A DNA stretch of 64,000 nucleotides from Pezicula radicicola (Eukaryota > Ascomycota > Leotiomycetes > Helotiales > Dermateaceae): positions 76,870 to 140,869 of the forward strand of contig PDUO01000012.1 in assembly GCA_003008705.1 (NCBI GenBank), given 5' to 3'. The position numbers and the translations under genes were made by a program. Under the pieces are notes generated by a model. It did not search any database. It worked only from the letters and a program-made list of their open reading frames with translations, and was not told the DNA's origin. This document shows positions 11,720 to 24,440 of the stretch, in pieces (the stretch's first letter is position 1; each line of letters opens with the position of its first letter).

Positions 11720-12456
11720 CTGGACTGGACTGAATTCCGATGACTTACTTCAATCTGGTCTATCCGAAATATCTTTTGCGAGCCCAACGATCTGCCACTT
11801 CACGCTGCATAAAAATGAAATGTTTGTGAGAATGTTTGGGGACAGAAGGTCGAGGGGATTCAAGGTTCCACTAATAGCGTATGCACGTTGGAGGGAGGGC
11901 TGATGCGAGGATGTGTGACAAAATGGAACCTACAGTACGTACCGTAAGCCAGAGAAAGAGCCAGAGAGAGAGAGAGAGAGAGGAACGGAGCGGGAGGCGG
12001 TCAACATGAAAAATTTAGGCGACTTTCAATAAATGTACCTATGAACTCTAATTATGAAAGCGTCATCTTACTAGGTAGGTACGAGAGAGCCCAAGGAAGG
12101 TAGCTACGGTATCTACAGTATCTTAAGAAAGTAAGAAAGAGAGACTCCAAGGGCATCCATCCCACATGTCAGGCTAGGAATATGTTGTCCATCTACTGAT
12201 CCTCCTTTCTTACCACCATACATAAGGTACTACTCCTCAAATCCAGGAACATTTCTTGTTCTGTCCAATCCTAGCCAAAAAACCCCTCCATCTGCCCCTC
12301 ACATCCACCCCCAACTAAAATCGGAATCATTCACGCTATGATAGATGCACCCGGGGCAACGCACGCACCACCGCCACTATGCGAGACCGGCCATTTCTTG
12401 ACTCGTCCTTTGCTACTATTGTACTGTACGTCTGCATAGGTCGCCCAACAATGGAT

Positions 12457-12513
12457 TTGATTGCTTGATTGCTTGATTGCTTGCTTGATTGCTTGCTTGC
12501 TTGCTTGCTTGCT
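12457..12513. repeat. TTGA-TTGC tetranucleotide repeat
   Basis: About 57 bases of alternating GATT/GCTT units that resolve into pure GCTT units at the right end. Confidence 0.85.
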
Positions 12514-12711
12514 CATGGCGAGATCTAAGCCGCAGTAGTATGAGAGCCACGCCGCTGCCTCCCAAGGCACATTACTCCTACCGTACGCTATCCTCCCTTT
12601 CCCCGCCATCTAAACGCCATTGCTCTACAAGAGCTGTCCCAAGGCGCCCATGGATATCATAACATCGCTGCACCATATAAACTTCAAACCCTCACATAGG
12701 TCACACATTCC

Positions 12712-15587
12712 TCACTGTGCTGCCCCATCCTCATCTGTTCTCAGACCCGAATATTGTGTTCCTTGGTTGGCCGTGCTTAGCCTAGCACAAAGCCCAAGTA
12801 GTACTACCGTCTCCGTAGCGGCATAATGGTTGAGAGCATCCAACAGAATCTGTAGATGTCTGCTGAAATTGTGCTCATACTTCTTTATAATCTCATACAT
12901 TTTCTCAAGTCGTGCTTCATCAAGAGTACCAGCGGGATTCGAAGCTGTTGAGTCACCGTGGCGCTGGCTTCGCTCGGTCTGATACCGCTTCCATTGCTGT
13001 TTGTTCATAGCGCCCGGCTTCTCTGTACCAGCCAAGTCTGGGTCTGTTTTCTCTAGTTCTCGTGACAGCCAGCCAGTATAGGTTGCAAACATTGTACACG
13101 TTTGCATAAGCTTTGAGTGAATCTGGTGAGAGCATTTTAGTACAATGGAATCTCAATCATGTAGATATAAGATATAACATACCCTTAAAAGTCGACTATT
13201 GGTAAGCATGCATTCCTTCAAGCACGTATCAAGGAAGTCAACATGGTCTTGCATTAGCTCATCAACAGTTCGGACCGTTGAAGCTGCGCCATCCTTGCCA
13301 TCCTCCTTGGAATTGAGCCTGGCCATCAAAGCTTGCCAATTGGGTTCAATGACTTCTGCAGTACAGAAATACAAGAGCTGCTGTACGAAGACAAGCATAC
13401 GAGCTCGCAGCGTAAAGATTCGTCGCTTCCACATTTCGAGGCCTTTGTTAGAGCTCTTGTGAGACCAACTCGCTGCTCGATTATGAGTCTGCCAGCACGC
13501 AACAAGCTGCTGCTCAAGGTAACGTAGGGATAAAAGGTACCGGAACAGGGCCTGATATCTCCAAACAGTCTTTCGACTGATTACCAGCGACACAGGGAAA
13601 GGAACAGAATAATCCAGTTGCAGGGACGTGAAACCAACAGCGTTCTTATCACTTTCATTCATCGGTTGCGAAGCCGGGGTCTGAAGAGATTCTCCCTGTT
13701 CAATCCCAGAGATATTTACTACCCTGGTCAAAGAGTTGGTTAAGCTGATCTCATTCATTTCTACCTTGATGTCCTCCTTGAAGGGATCTTGAGCTGCAAC
13801 ACTGCCAGGTTGTCGTAGCACGAGATCCAGTAACGATTGGAGCTTGCTCGTGTTGACGGCCTTAACAGGCTTTCGAAGCTCTGATGTACCGAGCTCAAGA
13901 AAGTAAGAGAAAAAGTCCGATCTGTCGAGGAAGAAGTAGTGTTTTAAGGATCGTAAGCGAGCAGGAAGAGCATGAGTTGTAAGTAACAGTTTTAACAAGG
14001 ACTCATTTGCGTGAGCATAAGCACTGTTGACATTATCCAGGAACCGGTTGTCATCAAATGACTGAGGGACATCTTTGACGGCCTTGCTTACGTCAACACC
14101 TCCACATTCTCGGACGACGTTTAAATACTTGCCCGCAAGCAGTACTTTATCTTTCACACCTTCAAGCTGTGGCGGAACATCACTGTCGCGAACTGTATAG
14201 CGTCTTTCCCAGTACTCATCGGTATAGTCCTCTTCGAGTCTCTCCCTCTTGATGCTCTTCTGTTCTTTGACCAAAAATTCGGCATGAGGATCCTTAATAC
14301 TTCCATGGTGAAGCCATTCATTCAACATCATCATGTAGGGTCTGCTAGCATCTCTCAAGAGAGACGTAAGTAATGACCGTGCGGCTGGATCACCAGACAT
14401 TGTCTCCAGCCTTTTCGTGATAAGACCTAATACACTCCCTCCTTTGCAGATCTTCTTCCCTGGCACATTTCCCAGGCCAAGCTCTCCACCTTCTCGTAAC
14501 GTCTCCAAGATGTTCTCTATGTCGTCGAATTCTCCGTCCGAATCCTCAAGATCCTCTTCTAGCAGCGAATTGCGTTTTAATATTTCGTTGGCTAGCGAGT
14601 ATACCTGGAATATCATGTGACTAGTCGGAAGCGTATGTAGATTCAAGACGTGCAATGTGAAAGATGGATTTGTGAGGAATTGAGTTTCCAGCTGCGCAAT
14701 CAGAATCAAATAGTCCTGTAAGAGCCTTCTAATAGCTGCACACAGAGCATGATTGACTGCTCCAAATTCTTCCCGACTTTGTACCTCCACAAAAGCCTCA
14801 ATAGCACCATAGTGTTTAGCCATTTTTAACATCGTCGTGGTGAGATCCTGAAGGCTAGGATCTAGCCCTGGCAGAATTTTGAATTCGGGTCCGGAAAGGC
14901 GGTCCTTTTCAACTGAAGGATTGTAATTCTTGGAGAACTGGATGTACTGTCCTTCGTAGCCCATGAATACAAACAACAGGTCCTCAAGTATAGCGGCCTC
15001 CTGGACCTCCAAAGATAATTCGTGTAGGGGCTTGGGCTGGAGCGTTTGAGGCGCATCGTTTGCGAGAGGTGGGATAGATATTCGAGAGGCCAAAGGGGCA
15101 GTCGTATGTGGCACCAAGGAGGCTTCTGGTTTCCATGGTGCTATTAATTGTTAGATCCCTCCCAGAACTACTATATCAGGAATAGGAGCACAGTACTCTG
15201 AGGTAGTTCTGATTTACTAGACTTAGGTCGAGGATCTCCTGAATGCGCCCTACTAGGTTCGCTCGGCCTTTGTCTCTCCTGCTGAGGTGGAGGACCAGGT
15301 CGTCTTTCAGGACTTCTTGTTCTGGATGTCAATGTCTCCCGTGTCGTTGTGATCACCCTTTCCGTCCGGCGCTCCTCCAGAGCCTTATTTGTTCGCTGCG
15401 TATTTGAGGCCGTCCTCCTATGATCTGTCCCCGAGACAGAGGGTGGTGGCGACTGTTGTCGTCGAGGATCTCTCTCACTTCTGCTTCCTTGGCCAGAGGG
15501 TGCGCGGGGTTTTGCGCTGCCATTTTCGTTGGTTGCGGTCCTTCGTTCGGAATGCGAAGATACCCTGGCATGCGAAGCAGAGGACAT
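12712..15587 (-). CDS. Gamma-tubulin complex component 2 (Spc97/Alp4/GCP2 family)
   Basis: Core subunit of the gamma-tubulin small complex that nucleates microtubules at spindle pole bodies. Exons 15587-15197, 15140-13183 and 13122-12712 give 919 residues. The first 130 residues are low-complexity, rich in Ser/Arg/Pro/Gln, and start MSSASHARVSSHSE. The conserved GRIP1-type region follows (HELSLEVQEAAILEDLLFVF, then a stretch with RPYMMMLNEWLHHGSIKDPH). GRIP2 is marked by HYFFLDRSDFFSYFLELG, YSVPFPVSLVISRKTVWRYQ, and LDTCLKECMLTNSRLL near the C-terminus. The DPHAEF and DYTDEYWERRY elements are characteristic of GCP2 rather than GCP3. Introns of 56 and 60 bases have GT-AG ends. A strong family call. 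The gene is divergent from proteasome subunit alpha-5, with 321 bases between start codons, so the two share a promoter region. Confidence 0.94.
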
Positions 15588-15908
15588 TATCGCCACATCT
15601 GGCCACTGCAGGGAAATTGGAGGATTGCTACTTTGGAGCGGCTGTAAGATATTAGGAAATTGTTGAAGTCGTTGCAGACAGACGCGTTGTGAAGCGCTCC
15701 CGACGCGCTGCCAGACAGTCTCGCTAAAACCCCAGCCAAAGCTTCTGGTGGTTGACGTTAGAGCTGTGGCCTGGCGACTGAAAGTAATCAACAGCTTCAA
15801 AGTCCATTTCAAACAGCAAACCAATCTACCTAGCGAAAATCCCAACCTCCATATACACCCCCGCATACCACTCGAAGCTGTTCCTTTGTCCCACGTCAAT
15901 CTGTCAAG

Positions 15909-16829
15909 ATGTTTATTGCGCGCTCAGAATATGGTCAGTAGCCCTAGAGCTTCCCAACTTGTGAGCCATGGTTGTTAACATGTAAATAGATCGAGGTATC
16001 AAGTACGTTATCTACCTTCTTTCCAGATTACAAGAGCCCTTTAGCCATGGCTCAAGTTCTAACACTGGCGTTACAGCACCTTCTCCCCCGAAGGCCGCCT
16101 CTTCCAAGTCGAATACTCCCTTGAAGCCATCAAGCTTGGATCGACGGCAATCGGCGTAGCAACTGGCGGTGGAGTAGTTCTGGGCGTCGAAAAGCGTGTC
16201 ACATCCACCCTCCTCGAGACCTCCTCCGTCGAAAAAATTGTCGAAATCGACCGTCACATTGGTTGTGCCATGTCCGGACTCCAAGCCGATGCCCGGTCAA
16301 TGGTCGAACATGCACGAGTAGAGTCCCAAAATCACGCATTCCATTACAACGAACCCCTAAGAGTGGAGAGCTGTACCCAGGCAATTTGTGATTTGGCGCT
16401 GCGGTTCGGAGAGGGGGCGGATGGCGAGGAGAGTATCATGAGCAGGCCATTTGGTGTCGCCCTATTGATTGCAGGTTATGATGAGGATGGACCACAGCTG
16501 TATCATGCCGAGCCAAGTGGAACTTTCTACCGATATGATGCAAAGGCCATTGGATCTGGATCAGAAGGAGCACAGGCAGAGTTGCAGAACGAGTTTCACA
16601 AGGTACCAGTTTGTTATTTTCTATGGCGGGGTTCAATACTGATGGATGCGAATAGTCTCTCACGATCGAGGAGGCCGAGACGCTGGTTTTAAAGACGCTG
16701 AAACAGGTAATGGAAGAGAAGTTGGATTCAAAGAATGTCCAGTTGGCCAGCGTAACCAAGGAGAAGGGTTTCAGAATTTATACAGATGAAGAGATGGCTG
16801 CAGTTGTGGAGAGATTACCAGCAAACTGA
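15909..16829 (+). CDS. PUP2: 20S proteasome subunit alpha type-5
   Basis: Alpha-ring subunit of the 20S proteasome. Exons 15909-15933, 15990-16002 (13 bases), 16077-16602 and 16656-16829 join to 245 residues, the normal length. The N-terminus reads [19 protein letters not shown] followed by [15 protein letters not shown], the proteasome alpha signature assembled across the tiny second exon. Further alpha-5 marks are [45 protein letters not shown] and [19 protein letters not shown]. It acts as a gate and docking subunit and is not catalytic. The reading order and the three short introns are well supported by family conservation. The gene converges on the zinc-cluster regulator downstream. Confidence 0.97.
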
Positions 16830-17262
16830 TTGAGAAGCTTACAGCTTAAATAGAGCATGGTACGCCTACAGTGTGTTGGCGTTTGAGTTGTTGCTCTTGA
16901 GGTGAACAGTCATCTCTCTGGAAGATCAGTCACAATCCCGAATCATCACATGTACAATATCCAAAAATGGCAGTAAGCTGCTGCATTTTAATGTGAAAAA
17001 TGCATGAATGAATGTTTTGGTGTCTTTTATCAAAAGGAAACCTGAAGTGCAAAAGCATTTCCCTAGGGATTGTCCTCAAGTTGAGGCCAATTATTGTTGC
17101 TTGTCAATGTCCAACGAACGAAGCATTGTGGATAGGAGGTGCAAGTTCGGCTACAGATAGATGAACGTGAAATCCGAAATGTTCTTTGATTTCAGGCCTG
17201 TTTTTCCATGGCCATTCCCAGATAACTTTTACCACCCATGGTATCTATATACGCAGTCGTCA
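16830..17262. other. Convergent intergenic region
   Basis: 3' regions of the proteasome gene and the zinc-cluster regulator. Nothing recognisable in it. Confidence 0.5.
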
Positions 17263-20200
17263 TTATTTGTTATTACTTTCCGGGACATGATTGTCGTCAT
17301 CATCACACAAATCCACCTTACTAAAGTCCTCTTCAACCCCAAGTAGGCCAAGTGCATAATGAGCCCTATCCGTTCTCGCAACGACCAGTCTCTGTTCTCC
17401 TCCCAGATGCTCAGCCATGGCCAGGTCAATCCTGCGCGCGTGGCTCCAAACTTGGGCAACAGAATTTTCCTCGGTGCTACGTGAGTAAGGTGGTCCTCTG
17501 CCTAACTCAGCGAGTCTAATCCAGGAGGATTCGCAGCCACGGAGGACAGCGTTGGCGCTTTGCCAGCCTGTTAGCCGAGAAGTATCTCGTAGACGACCGA
17601 CTGTCCAGGCGCGTTGGGCAGCGTCCTGATACTATTGGCATGCGTCAGTATGAGAGGATGAATACTTTTTGATGCTTTGAAACATACCTGCACAGCTGCG
17701 AAGAAAAGAGGCAATGAAGCCTCAATTATTGCGGCGCCAACACCTGTGTTGACCTGTACAGTATTGCTATTGATATCAGGCGCAATGCCAGCTGCTATCC
17801 GACCAACTTCATTGGCATACTGAGCTGTCTGTCGTGCTGCGATACCAGCGGCCATCATTGCTGCTGGTGGCATGCATGGGTGAGCTCGATGGCATGCTAT
17901 CAGTCCCATATAGTAATTCAGCCAGATTCCAGCAATCCCGTATGTTCGATAGTTGAGAGCAGTCCCAAACGGCGTCTGGACTGGAGTTGAGTACTCCGGT
18001 CCCAGAGCCTGGAAGTCTCTGCCGAAGTTGTCTTCGAGTATGGTGAAGGCACTACGGATCTCCTGCCATTCTTCTTCAGCCTCGGTGGTCAAAGCTTGCA
18101 AGGCGTCAAATTCTATCTCCTCGCTTCGAGTACTTTGGGGAGAGTGCTCTCCCGATGATGTGAACCCCATGGGTAGTTTTGCTTCATAAGTGTCGGGCAT
18201 CATCCCTGCGAAGGAAGGCACGGCGGGAGGTACGCCATTTGGTGGACGCATTCCGGCACCGTTTGGAGGCATATGCTGTGACGTTGCTTGGGAGGTCTGA
18301 TTTGGTGGTGGTGGCATTGGCGTACCAGGGGGTCGCCATCCACCATTCACTGCTACTAACTTCTTCTTTCTTTTGAGATCCTTAGCCGCAAAATCTGCGA
18401 CACGTCCCATGAGGAGTATCAAATGATCGAATGTACCATATCTTTGTCGATTAGCGCCATAGTGAGATAAGATCGGGAAGGGTTTCCTTACATTGAACTG
18501 AGCCGACCCAGTGGTGCTCTTGGAGGGCACTGTCCCCAGCGACTGTAGTCCATACTGTATCATATTAGTAAGATACATTGGCCGATAGCTCGAAAACACC
18601 TACAAGAGTTTTCCCCCGCCTAGCATACCCTGATAGACATCTTGTTTGCAATACCACCAGAACAGGTCACGCTGATTCTCGTATATGTCCAGCTCCATCT
18701 GAGTGTATACTCTAGGCTTGCGTTCATCGAGGGTCTCTTCTTCAATGATGTGACCATACTGGTCGTAACAAAGTCGTTTACCCAGTAGCATGCTGATAAT
18801 ATTTTCGTCTACTTCGTCTTCGGCTGTTTGATCTGGGCCTTGATCATCATAGCCCTTCTCAAAGCCCTGTTGCCGGTAGCGTCTTTGGTCTGCCTTTGAG
18901 ATCCGGATGTATTTTGAAATGCCTGCAAAGTCGATCTCCCGGACAAGCTGTTTAGCGCCCAGGAGATGGTTGCTCCACTTCTGATGGTCTGCACACCAAC
19001 AGTCATACAAGCCCAATAGCATAGTGGCGGCCAAAGTAGCGGGTTGCCCTCGGCGGGCGGGTAAGCTTACGCTCTTAGCTATTCTCCTTAGAGCCATGGC
19101 ATAGTGTTTTAACGACGAGGTGATGGGCCCATTTTGCAGCTTCGCAATATGAAGACTTGCTAGGGCAAGCATGGCATGCAGTAAGGCTTGATTCTCCAAG
19201 GCGAGAATGGGAAATGTGTCTGTTCTAGATCAGCCATTATCTCTGTAAATTGGGATGTCCATTAAAGCAAAAGTGGAATAATCTCCCGAGGAACTCGACG
19301 CAGAACACGTTAACTGAGAATATTGCTACTCACATGACCATATATGTTGTTGAGACTTTGGTACAGGCCGCCCTTGGAACACTAGGGAAGGATTTGCTGG
19401 GTGGCGCTCGAACATGGATATACTGGGACCTGTCACGTTAATAAAATGGCAAAATATCCTCGCAGTCATGGCATCTCGTAACGGTGATGATCGAGGTGAC
19501 GGGTTATATGTGGCCAACATATTGGCTCGGTCAATGAAAGAGGTGTATGAGCGCAGGGCTATTTCTTGCGTATCCTGCCGAGCCTGTAGTGCTACCATGA
19601 TTCCCAAGTCGTTGTTTTTCAAATTTCGTTCCTGAATAGCGCCATAATCCGCTTCTGCATTATCATCCATCATAACTTCGTCCGCATCATCTACATCATA
19701 TAAATCATCATCGTCCTCGACCGAATAATACTGTGGGATTGCAATGGAAGTAGCTCTTGGCTTGGATCCCCAGCCACCTGTAGAAGTAGCATCACCAGGC
19801 ATACGTTGCTGGAATTCCCTATCCAAATATAGAGTACGTCGTTGTATCGATACATCCGACGTTCCTGAGAGAGATCCATTTATTGTGCTAGTTGCAGGAG
19901 AGCTAGTCGTTGGCGTTAAACTTGTCGCGGGCAATGCCGAAGGGGATTCACTATTGCGGGCATGATCCGGGAGCCAGGCAGTAGAACTCTGGTAGGAGGT
20001 ATGAAAGACGGTCGAGGTTGTGGCCCAGGGCCTGTTGGAATCTTGGAAGAGCTCTTGGGAGGACGACGCTGGCGCACGGCTTGGACCAGAAGACCAGTAT
20101 AGAGGGTTCAGTTGCGATGTTGCCGGTAATGGATTGACTCCAGTCTCAGTCGGTTGCAGTGCATCGAAGTCATAGTGAGACGCTTGAGTTTGCGGGTAAT

Positions 20201-20890
20201 GTCGTTCGTTCGGCTCAGGAAGGTGTGAGTGATCAATAGTGTCAACAGTTCCATCAGTCTTTGAAATATGATCAGGTCCAGGCCTCAAGCATGGCTGTTC
20301 ATCTCGATAGCCTTCTGTGAGACCTCTGTGAGTGCAGGTCCTTTTTTCTATATCCCCAGATGTTTGTATTGGTAATACAGGCAAAGGAATGGCAGCCGAT
20401 GAGGGTGGCACAGAGCCACCCGGAGGCTTTGGAGCAATGGTTAGTAGTGGAGCAGGAGCACTCGGGGCTTGCTGATACTCTTGTCCAGGGTGGCCAGTGG
20501 AGGTGGCAGAATATGGCTCTGTAGCAAAAGAGAAAGTTGATGCGCCTGAAAATGGCGGGCCACGGTAGGCACTGAGCGGATCTTTGAACACAACTCTTTG
20601 GTTGTATCCCTCACACTGACGTTTGGATTTTGTGCAATTCTGGCAGGTTGGCCTTTCCTCTCCACACTTGATCCGACGCCTGCGACATGCTAAGGACAGA
20701 AACTCATGTCAGTCTTGACCATAGGTTGGTGGCTCTGAAATCTATACTGTCACTTACTTAAACATCCTGTCTTCGTTCTCTTCGATTTCTTCTTGTTGGT
20801 TTTTGAACTTCCATTCTCATTAGGCTCTCTGTCATCTCCCTTGACATCTTCGACTTCAATAGACTCCTGTCGATCATTGTGATCATCCAT
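17263..20890 (-). CDS. Zn(II)2Cys6 fungal transcription factor
   Basis: DNA-binding regulator of the fungal zinc-cluster class; its target genes are unknown. Exons 20890-20758, 20689-19334, 19219-18604, 18554-18492, 18441-17688 and 17625-17263 join to 1094 residues with no internal stop. The N-terminus is acidic, then lysine-rich. The binuclear cluster (about residues 43-70) is formed across the first intron: CLTCRRRRIKCG, then ERPTCQNCTKSKRQCEGY, spacing C-x2-C-x6-C-x6-C-x2-C-x6-C. A long disordered Ser/Thr/Pro region follows (about 85-450). The fungal-specific regulatory domain (Fungal_trans_2 type) has SLVFQGRPVPKSQQHIWSY, QALLHAMLALASLHIAKLQ, ATMLLGLYDCWCADHQKW, TFDHLILLMGRVADFAAKD and an acidic, Asp-rich C-terminus. 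The 63-base exon at 18492-18554 is inferred from the family pattern around a Trp-Gly pair and is the weakest part. A 3.5-kb region without genes lies upstream. Confidence 0.92.
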
Positions 20891-23800
20891 ACTTTTGCAG
20901 TGTTGGCGAATGTCTCCCTTTCAATGGGGTCCAGTTCGACTGTAAATACTTTAGCTTGAGGCGTACACTGTTACGGGCCAACGGAGACCTACCTGATCAC
21001 ATCCATGTGGCACTATTTCGTTGTCGAAGCAAAAACAGACGTTTATAAGATCAACCGAGACAAGCTTAGAACCAGTCTATACCACTTGGAAGTCACTTCT
21101 GACGGAACTGACTCCCTCGAGCAGGCAAGATCGTAAGTATGGAAATTCGGATACTCGATACAGCTTGCAGTCTTGGTTTTGAGTGGGGCCGTGCAGACAA
21201 TTTGGCGTATGATAGAGCATCCGATGAGACTCTCTAGCTGGGTAGGCAGTTGTTATAGTCAAGTTCCACGGGTTGCTAAATAAGGGCAAGTGAATAGTGA
21301 GTGGATGGACGAGGTATGTCATGCGACGAAGAAGGGGAGAGAAGTACCTAGGCAAGCCGGCCGTTGGCGATGCGATGGCAGGGATGCGTGGTACTGCAGA
21401 GAAAGAAGATTTTACAAGCACAACCGTTTACCTGTTACGGCGAAGTCAATTATCCCGGATAAGAAGCCGGATGAGAAGGCAGAGGTCGAAGCTAGAAAGA
21501 CATGTGGCAAGAGAGTTCGAGAGGTACGGTACGGGTGGTATGCGGAAAAGGCCGTCCTTCACCAACGGTCTGCTTTGGCTAGTGCTGTATTTTGTGGGAC
21601 TGCCGGACTGCAAGGTCTCCGTAATGGGAAAGAAGAATAAGGTATGTCCGTACGCAGTACCTAGGTATGTCTAGCATGAAATAATGTCAGTCAGTCCTGT
21701 AAGCGCCTGTACAAGAAACGAGGTCTACCAAAGTCACACCGAGCGGAGGAGGCACAGAGGCAAAGGACCCATCAACCCAGGCGCCTCGGAAAGGACTGGA
21801 GAAAGTGGCCGAATTGCATTGAGCCTGAGGGCAAAAGGAAAGGAAAGGAAAGGAAATGAAAGGAAAAGGATTGGAGCGCCATGGAAATAAGAATTGAAGC
21901 TGGTGCGGATAAGATCCTAGTGTCCCACTTGGTCAACCTTCGGTAGGGATGATCTCTCTGAGCTCACAACATTCAGCACACCGAATGAAGAATTCCATAC
22001 ATACAACATTTTCCTCCAATTGAACTCTACCAATCATTTTATATGGAAGTACTTCATCGCTCCGCTTGGATGCAGCCATAGAACTAGACATTCGATGGAA
22101 AGACATTGGATACAGTACGAGTAGTATTTCGCGCCTCGAAAAACAAGAAATTCGGGGAAAGACACGAGATGGAAGCAGAGATCAGAGATACGTACTCTGT
22201 ACACGTCAATGGGTTCATTCAGTTATGCTGCTGATTCGACACCGTTAGATAGGCAAAATGACGATCAAAGGATGGTGCCGCGGATCCAAGCTTAATGGGA
22301 ACGGTGGCTGGCGAGTGCAGAGCTGGGAGGGCGGGAGAGGCCCGCGAGTGGGTGTGCTGTTGATGATCATGGACGTAGGAAACCCGACGCACTGGTAAAG
22401 ACAGGAGGACGCACAGCTTGGGCGTCGGTCTCTTTTCATAAGTGGCTGCGAGGGTGACAACGGGCAGCGACACAAGAAAGAGAGAGAAAGGATGAGGTAA
22501 GGGTAAGGCTGGACTTGGAGGAGCTCGGCAGTAGCGTGGGCTTGTGGAGTAAAACGGAGTACAGTAGTAAGGATAATTAATTAAGTAATACAGTAAGTAA
22601 GACGGCACATATGATGAGCGCTTGGATTGTATGCCGGATCGTGACCCTCCCGAACCTCAAAGCTAGACGGCTATCAAAACCTGGTCATATATGGGTGCCC
22701 CTTGTTAGCCGTCTTGCCAATCGATCTCGATGTAGTAGTTGTACCAGGCAATCCTGCGCGTGGGATCTGCTTTGCATTGTTCTACAGAGAGTTGAGAGAT
22801 GTGTGAGAGGAGCAGTTCGTTGTTTGACGTATTATGTCAAGAGAAGGTTGCTAGGGACGCTAAGTAGGCTTGGGTTGCATCTGATCTCTACTATCGTTCG
22901 CCGTTGCTGGCCACGATCATTCCTCCTGGTCAATATCCCAACGGGGCAATCGTGGCTACAGTAGCGTCTTGACCGCTCTGCTCTCTCCAAATCTGTACGG
23001 GTTACAAGTGTACGAAGACGAAGGGCTTGTTGATCTAGACTGTAGGCGTTCCGCCACCAAGCACCCCTCAACCAACACAAAACGTACCGATTCTAGCTCT
23101 GGAAAATACCGGACCTAAAGTGCAAAAACGCAAACATTATTGGCCATTTCAGCTTCCTTTGATTGGATTTTGCCATGTAAAGTCCTGTACAGGACTTAAG
23201 AAACCGTTATGAAGGTCATTATTGACAGGGTACGGGAGTCGGGCACCGTGCACCACCACCCCGGAATGCCACAAAACTTCCAAAAAGGCTTGCTTCAGTG
23301 CTTACAGCCCAGGGCCAATCGCCGTGTACTCTCAACTTCTCCCAGACATGTACGCACGCAGCACGAGGTTATTTCGGTCTTTCAACAGGCCCAAGAAAGA
23401 CCTTGCTCTGGCGTTGTAGCTAGAAGATGCCTTCCTCATAACTGCCTAATTACAAGTAAGCACTGTCTTCCACTCCGGTTCCATCAGCGCTCTCATTACT
23501 GGTTCGCTCGTGCTCTATCCCTGCCCTCCCCATCACCGATCGACGCGCCATACTTAGATCCATGGCAGATTTTGAAGTTCTGGATCTCGACTCTTGAGAC
23601 TCTTCGGGCACCTCGGTTTCTTGGCTAGCAAAGAGCCTATCTTAGCCTTATCAAACGCATGGGAAAAGGCACAATGCCCAGGGGCCGCTTCCCCAAAGGA
23701 GATAAGTACAATACTTGTCCGATTCCCATGGTTCATCCGGTCGTCCATCCTTTGGCAGAGTGACAGCGCTTCCTCCCGTACTACTCGCTTTCGAATCGTT

Positions 23801-24440
23801 CATCCTTCCTGCTTAGGATGAGGATATGAGTTTCGCCTTGACGCTTTCTCATCAACGGAAGGATCACATTCTAGCATGGCCCGCCATCGAGCCAACATGA
23901 GACGGGTTTAACATTTCCGTGGAAGGGTTTTCTTCTGGCGGTTGCTTCGAAACTTTTGGTGAGAGCAGGGAGCCTTGCTAGGGAGGTCCAGACCCTTCCA
24001 AATCTTCAAAGTAGTCGGACATGCGCGAAGCCGCGAAAGAAGTCGACACTAGCTTGAGGAATTTGTCACAGAAAAGAAAGAAGGAAGGAAAGAAGAAAGG
24101 AAAAGAAAAGAAAAGGAAAGAAAAGAAAAGGAAAGAAAAGGAAAGAAAAGGAAAGAAAAGGAAAGAAAAGAAAAGAAAAGAAAGGAAAAGAAAGGAAAGA
24201 AAGCCCTCTTGAAACGAAGTTAGGCGACGTAGAATACTAGATACGCTCTCATACTGATGCAGGCTATGTCGCTGTACAGTACCGTAATGCTGCTGTATAT
24301 TAAAGCGGCATGTAATTTTTTTGCTAAGGCGGCATTACTTGTGGGGTAGCGCAGAAACCCAAGAGCAAAAATATGACCTCAAAAAAAAAACCTAACCGAC
24401 TCCAACATATCAATTGCCAACCCAATTTCTCCAATCCAAA
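20891..24440. other. Long intergenic region without recognised genes
   Basis: 3.5 kb between two divergent genes (zinc-cluster regulator and RRP8). Open frames on both strands are short, overlapping and biased in composition, and none shows a known motif. It contains two purine-only tracts (about 21828-21870 and 24071-24203). It could hold a long leader for the regulator or a noncoding transcript, but nothing in the sequence proves either. Confidence 0.55.
24071..24203 (+). repeat. Pure polypurine (AAAGG-like) tract
   Basis: 133 consecutive bases with only A and G on the plus strand, mostly GAAAA and GGAAA units. It ends about 240 bases before the RRP8 start codon. The six-frame translation gives a false Lys/Arg-rich peptide. 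Confidence 0.9.

Larger units (their letters stand above)
11590..12711. other. Intergenic, microsatellite-rich
   Basis: 5' region of MTHFR and 3' region of GCP2. It holds several simple repeats: a GGAA/GAAA tract at 11680-11719, a GA run at 11962-11982, and a TTGC/TTGA tract at 12457-12513. The open frame 12331-12609 is largely a translation of that last repeat and is not accepted as a gene. Confidence 0.6.

Noticed and set aside
11590..11787. N-terminal extension of MTHFR
   Set aside because: The frame is open but has no ATG, and much of it is a translation of the GGAA/GAAA repeat; family proteins begin near MHIKDM.
12331..12609. 92-codon minus-strand frame with SKQASKQAIKQ repeats
   Set aside because: The repeated residues come from the TTGC/TTGA tetranucleotide tract; no other evidence for a gene.
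22611..22964. 117-codon frame in the long intergenic region
   Set aside because: Cys/Arg/Ser-rich with no domain, partly overlapped by a minus-strand frame; no splice or codon-use support.
24021..24212. Lys/Arg-rich open frame
   Set aside because: A direct translation of the polypurine repeat.
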